Source: an uncultured Oscillospiraceae bacterium (lineage in GTDB: Bacteria; Bacillota; Clostridia; Oscillospirales; Oscillospiraceae). From it: a DNA stretch of 15,984 bases. Made by a program: the position numbers and the translations under genes. A model generated the notes under the pieces. It did no database searches. It was not told the DNA's origin and worked only from the letters and a program-made list of their open reading frames with translations. This document shows, one piece after another, positions 14,504-15,984 of the stretch (within the stretch, counting starts at the first letter, position 1; each line of letters starts with the position of its first letter). Location: assembly GCA_934636045.1 (NCBI GenBank), contig CAKTZP010000036.1, positions 1 to 15,984 on the forward strand. Reading direction: 5' to 3'.

Positions 14504-15245
14504 GCTGTAGGACGAGCTGCTGCCCAACGTCATGGAGGTGGGCGAGAAAAACCTCGAGTGCATAGCGCTGCTGGACAAGGCCAACACCGAGACCTACGGC
14601 ACGCCCACGCCCGTGACCGTTCCGCTGACGGTGGAGAAGGGACCGTTCATCGTCATCACCGGCCATGATCTCCACGACCTGAAGCTGCTGCTGGAGCAGA
14701 CCGAGGACAAGAACGTCAATGTCTATACCCACGGCGAAATACTGCCCGCGCACGCCTACCCGGAGCTGAAGAAGTACCCACACCTCAAGGGCAATTTCGG
14801 CACGGCGTGGCAGAACCAGCAGAAGGAGTTTGCCGACATCCCCGCGCCGGTGATGTTCACCACCAACTCTCTGATGCTGCCACGCCCCGGCTACGCAGAC
14901 CGTGTGTTCACCACGGCGCTGGTATCCTATCCCGAAATCACCCACATAGGCGAAGATGAGGATTTCACCCCGTCATCGAAAAGGCACTGGCCTTGGCGGA
15001 CGCCTTTGGCTGTGGGGTCAACGACCTGCCCCCTGCCTCTGGTGCTCTCGTGGTATGAGCAGAAGGCGGTGTGCATCCTGCTAACGCTGCTGCATCTGGG
15101 CATCAAGAATATCCGTCTCGGCCCCACCCTGCCGGCGTTCATCTCTCCCAATGTGCTGAGCTATCTCGTGGAGAGCTTTCATATTGCTCTGGCCACCACG
15201 CCGGAGGAAGATCTGAAGGCGCTGCTGAAGCGCCGACAAACCGTA
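14504..15245 (+). pseudogene. hcp: Degraded hybrid cluster protein (hydroxylamine reductase) gene fragment
   Basis: The plus strand encodes clear pieces of Hcp: a start-like DELLPNVMEVGEKNL, LLDKANTETYG, VITGHDLHDLKLLLEQTE, VYTHGEILPAHAYPELKKYP, FGTAWQNQQKEFADIPAPV, TTNSLMLPRPGYADRVFTT, then NDLP, VLSWYEQKAVCILLTLL, IKNIRLGPTLPAFISPNVL and TTPEEDLKALL. The N-terminal part with the iron-sulfur cysteines is absent and an in-frame TAG lies at 14508-14510. A block of over 100 residues that holds the hybrid-cluster ligands is deleted at about 14983-14995. One base is lost in the C run at 14968-14971 and one gained in the C run at 15029-15033, so about 20 codons are read out of frame. It cannot make a working enzyme, although the frame stays open to 15389. 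Confidence 0.85.
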
Positions 15246-15248
15246 ATA

Positions 15249-15287
15249 CGGCTGCGGAGAGGAACATCTCCGCAGCCGCCCTTTTTT
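15249..15287 (+). terminator. Rho-independent terminator behind the hcp fragment
   Basis: A perfect 12-bp GC-rich stem (15249-15260 with 15267-15278), loop GGAACA, then CCC and six T at 15282-15287. It is probably the original hcp terminator. It also shields the downstream lipoprotein gene from read-through. Confidence 0.88.
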
Positions 15288-15296
15288 GAAAGCAAT

Positions 15297-15332
15297 CCTG
15301 AGTGGCGCGGCCATTTATCCGCGCCACTCAGG
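15297..15332 (-). terminator. Perfect 14-bp hairpin, possible leftward terminator
   Basis: Bases 15297-15310 pair without mismatch with 15319-15332 around the loop CCATTTAT. On the minus strand it follows five bases after a TAA (15338-15340) and is trailed by ATTGCTTTC, a weak T-rich tail. On the plus strand no T-run follows directly. It may be the terminator of a lost leftward gene convergent with hcp. The rest of 15333-15450 holds no recognisable gene. Confidence 0.5.
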
Positions 15333-15450
15333 AGCGATTACTTTTGGTCCTTTGCTTCGATACTCCTACACGCCGCCGGCTCCAGATAATACTTCTCATG
15401 TCAGAGTGCCCGGAGATGTGAAGAAAAATGCTTATGTCAACAACCCCCAA

Positions 15451-15492
15451 CACCGGTATCTTAACATAAAGTTTATGGCCCGGTGCTATAAT
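15451..15492 (+). promoter_or_regulatory. Promoter and nested palindromes upstream of the DUF4300 lipoprotein
   Basis: An extended -10 TGCTATAAT ends at 15492; the only -35-like hexamer, TTAACA (15461-15466), is 20 bases away, longer than ideal. Between them lies the palindrome CATAAA-G-TTTATG (15465-15477), itself inside a wider inverted repeat CACCGG (15451-15456) / CCGGTG (15480-15485) whose right arm overlaps the TG of the -10. This suggests an operator, though the repressor is unknown. Confidence 0.5.
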
Positions 15493-15539
15493 AACCTCAG
15501 CAAACCGGGCAACCGCCAAGGAAAGGATAGATTAGGACT

Positions 15540-15984
15540 ATGAGATCACGACGGGATGGCATTCTCATTTTATGCATTGTGCTTATTGCCGCAGTACTTG
15601 CAGGCTGCGGCGCAGTCGAGCAGCGACCGGCATTGGGAAAAATTGAGTACACGAACCTGAACGACAGCGGATCGAGGGAGCTTTTGCAGGAGCTGCTCTC
15701 CGATGCAGGCGTGTCGGACGGGCGTATTCAGGGCTTTTTCCGCCGTGTGGACCGCTTTCATGACAGCGTGAAGCAGGAATGGCTTACGGATGGCTTTGAG
15801 GAAGCAGATCTGCTGTATACGAAATATGACCCTTACGCGATGCAGGACGAATGGACGGCAAAGAACGGGACATTTCCGGGCTATAACTGCCGGATCACTG
15901 CCATGAGCCTGTTTGGGGACTTCCTCTCCGTGAGCGCAGACTCTCAAATCAATGCTGGTGAAGATGTGCTGTTTGTGGACGAGG
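15540..15984 (+). CDS. DUF4300-family lipoprotein, cut by the window edge
   Basis: An open frame from ATG 15540 runs to the right edge without a stop, giving 148 codons. The N-terminus has a basic start (MRSRRDG), a hydrophobic stretch and a classic lipobox VLAGC with Cys23, so it is exported and lipid-anchored. The mature part shows IEYTNLNDSGSRELLQELL, a GRIQGFFRRVDRF-like helix, KYDPYAMQDEW and FPGYNCRITAMSLFGDF, which match the DUF4300 pattern as I know it from streptococcal and clostridial lipoproteins. The function of that family is not known to me. AAAGGA lies about 13 bases before the ATG, which is a loose spacing. It is separated from the operon by IS and hcp debris and has its own promoter. 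Confidence 0.78.
   Translation, partial: MRSRRDGILILCIVLIAAVLAGCGAVEQRPALGKIEYTNLNDSGSRELLQELLSDAGVSDGRIQGFFRRVDRFHDSVKQEWLTDGFEEADLLYTKYDPYAMQDEWTAKNGTFPGYNCRITAMSLFGDFLSVSADSQINAGEDVLFVDE

Noticed and set aside
14277..14945. A 222-codon minus-strand open frame that could be called a complete gene
   Set aside because: Only its C-terminal third (14277 to about 14503) looks like protein, namely an IS481-type transposase tail. The rest is antisense to hcp sequence with low-complexity Val/Leu/Gln/Arg content and no family likeness.
15341..15405. Short minus-strand tail reading YYLEPAACRSIEAKDQK before TAA at 15338
   Set aside because: It may be the end of a lost gene, but it is about 20 codons after an in-frame stop, with no start or family that I can recognise.

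Overview
The window looks like a chromosomal segment from an anaerobic, probably gut-type member of the Bacillota (Clostridia). The evidence is strong AGGAGG-type ribosome sites, a sigma-A style promoter, two lipoproteins with Gram-positive style lipoboxes, a DUF4300 lipoprotein, and close overlapping gene packing. This assignment is inferred from gene style and not from a marker gene.

Layout. (1) Positions 1-180 hold three abutting perfect hairpins, two of which look like terminators on opposite strands. (2) Positions 200-859 (minus) encode a YheO/DauR-type PAS-HTH regulator. It is divergent from the operon that follows, across an AT-rich 263-base control region with a clear extended -10 promoter at 1026-1053. 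(3) Positions 1123-14206 (plus) form one long co-directional cluster of 13 genes: KDPG aldolase, SDR oxidoreductase, aldose 1-epimerase-like protein, a three-gene RbsA/RbsC/AraF-like sugar ABC importer, M20 metallopeptidase/deacylase, threonine dehydratase-like PLP enzyme, class I aminotransferase, 2-keto-3-deoxygluconate (KDG) kinase, RidA-family imine deaminase, threonine synthase-like PLP enzyme, and MBL-fold hydrolase. Several genes overlap by 4-11 bases and I see no strong internal terminator. (4) Positions 14207-15332 are debris: a leftover ribosome-binding site, the end of an IS481-type element on the minus strand, and a degraded hybrid cluster protein (hcp) gene with an internal deletion and two opposing frameshifts, followed by convergent hairpins. 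(5) From 15540 a DUF4300 lipoprotein gene runs off the right edge.

How the genes may work together. The cluster has both ends of a 2-keto-3-deoxy-aldonate pathway (KDG kinase, KDPG aldolase) and a sugar importer, mutarotase and SDR, but no recognisable aldonate or uronate dehydratase. It carries amino-acid type enzymes instead: an N-deacylase family member, two fold-type II PLP lyase/synthase family members, a RidA imine hydrolase and an aminotransferase. One model accounts for most of them. An N-acylated amino sugar is imported, oxidised at C1 by the SDR after anomer equilibration, its lactone opened by the MBL hydrolase, deacylated by the M20 enzyme, and eliminated by a PLP lyase with RidA help to give KDG, which the kinase and aldolase convert to pyruvate and glyceraldehyde 3-phosphate. 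This is inference from gene content. The aminotransferase and the second PLP enzyme are not fully explained, and no substrate can be read from sequence alone.
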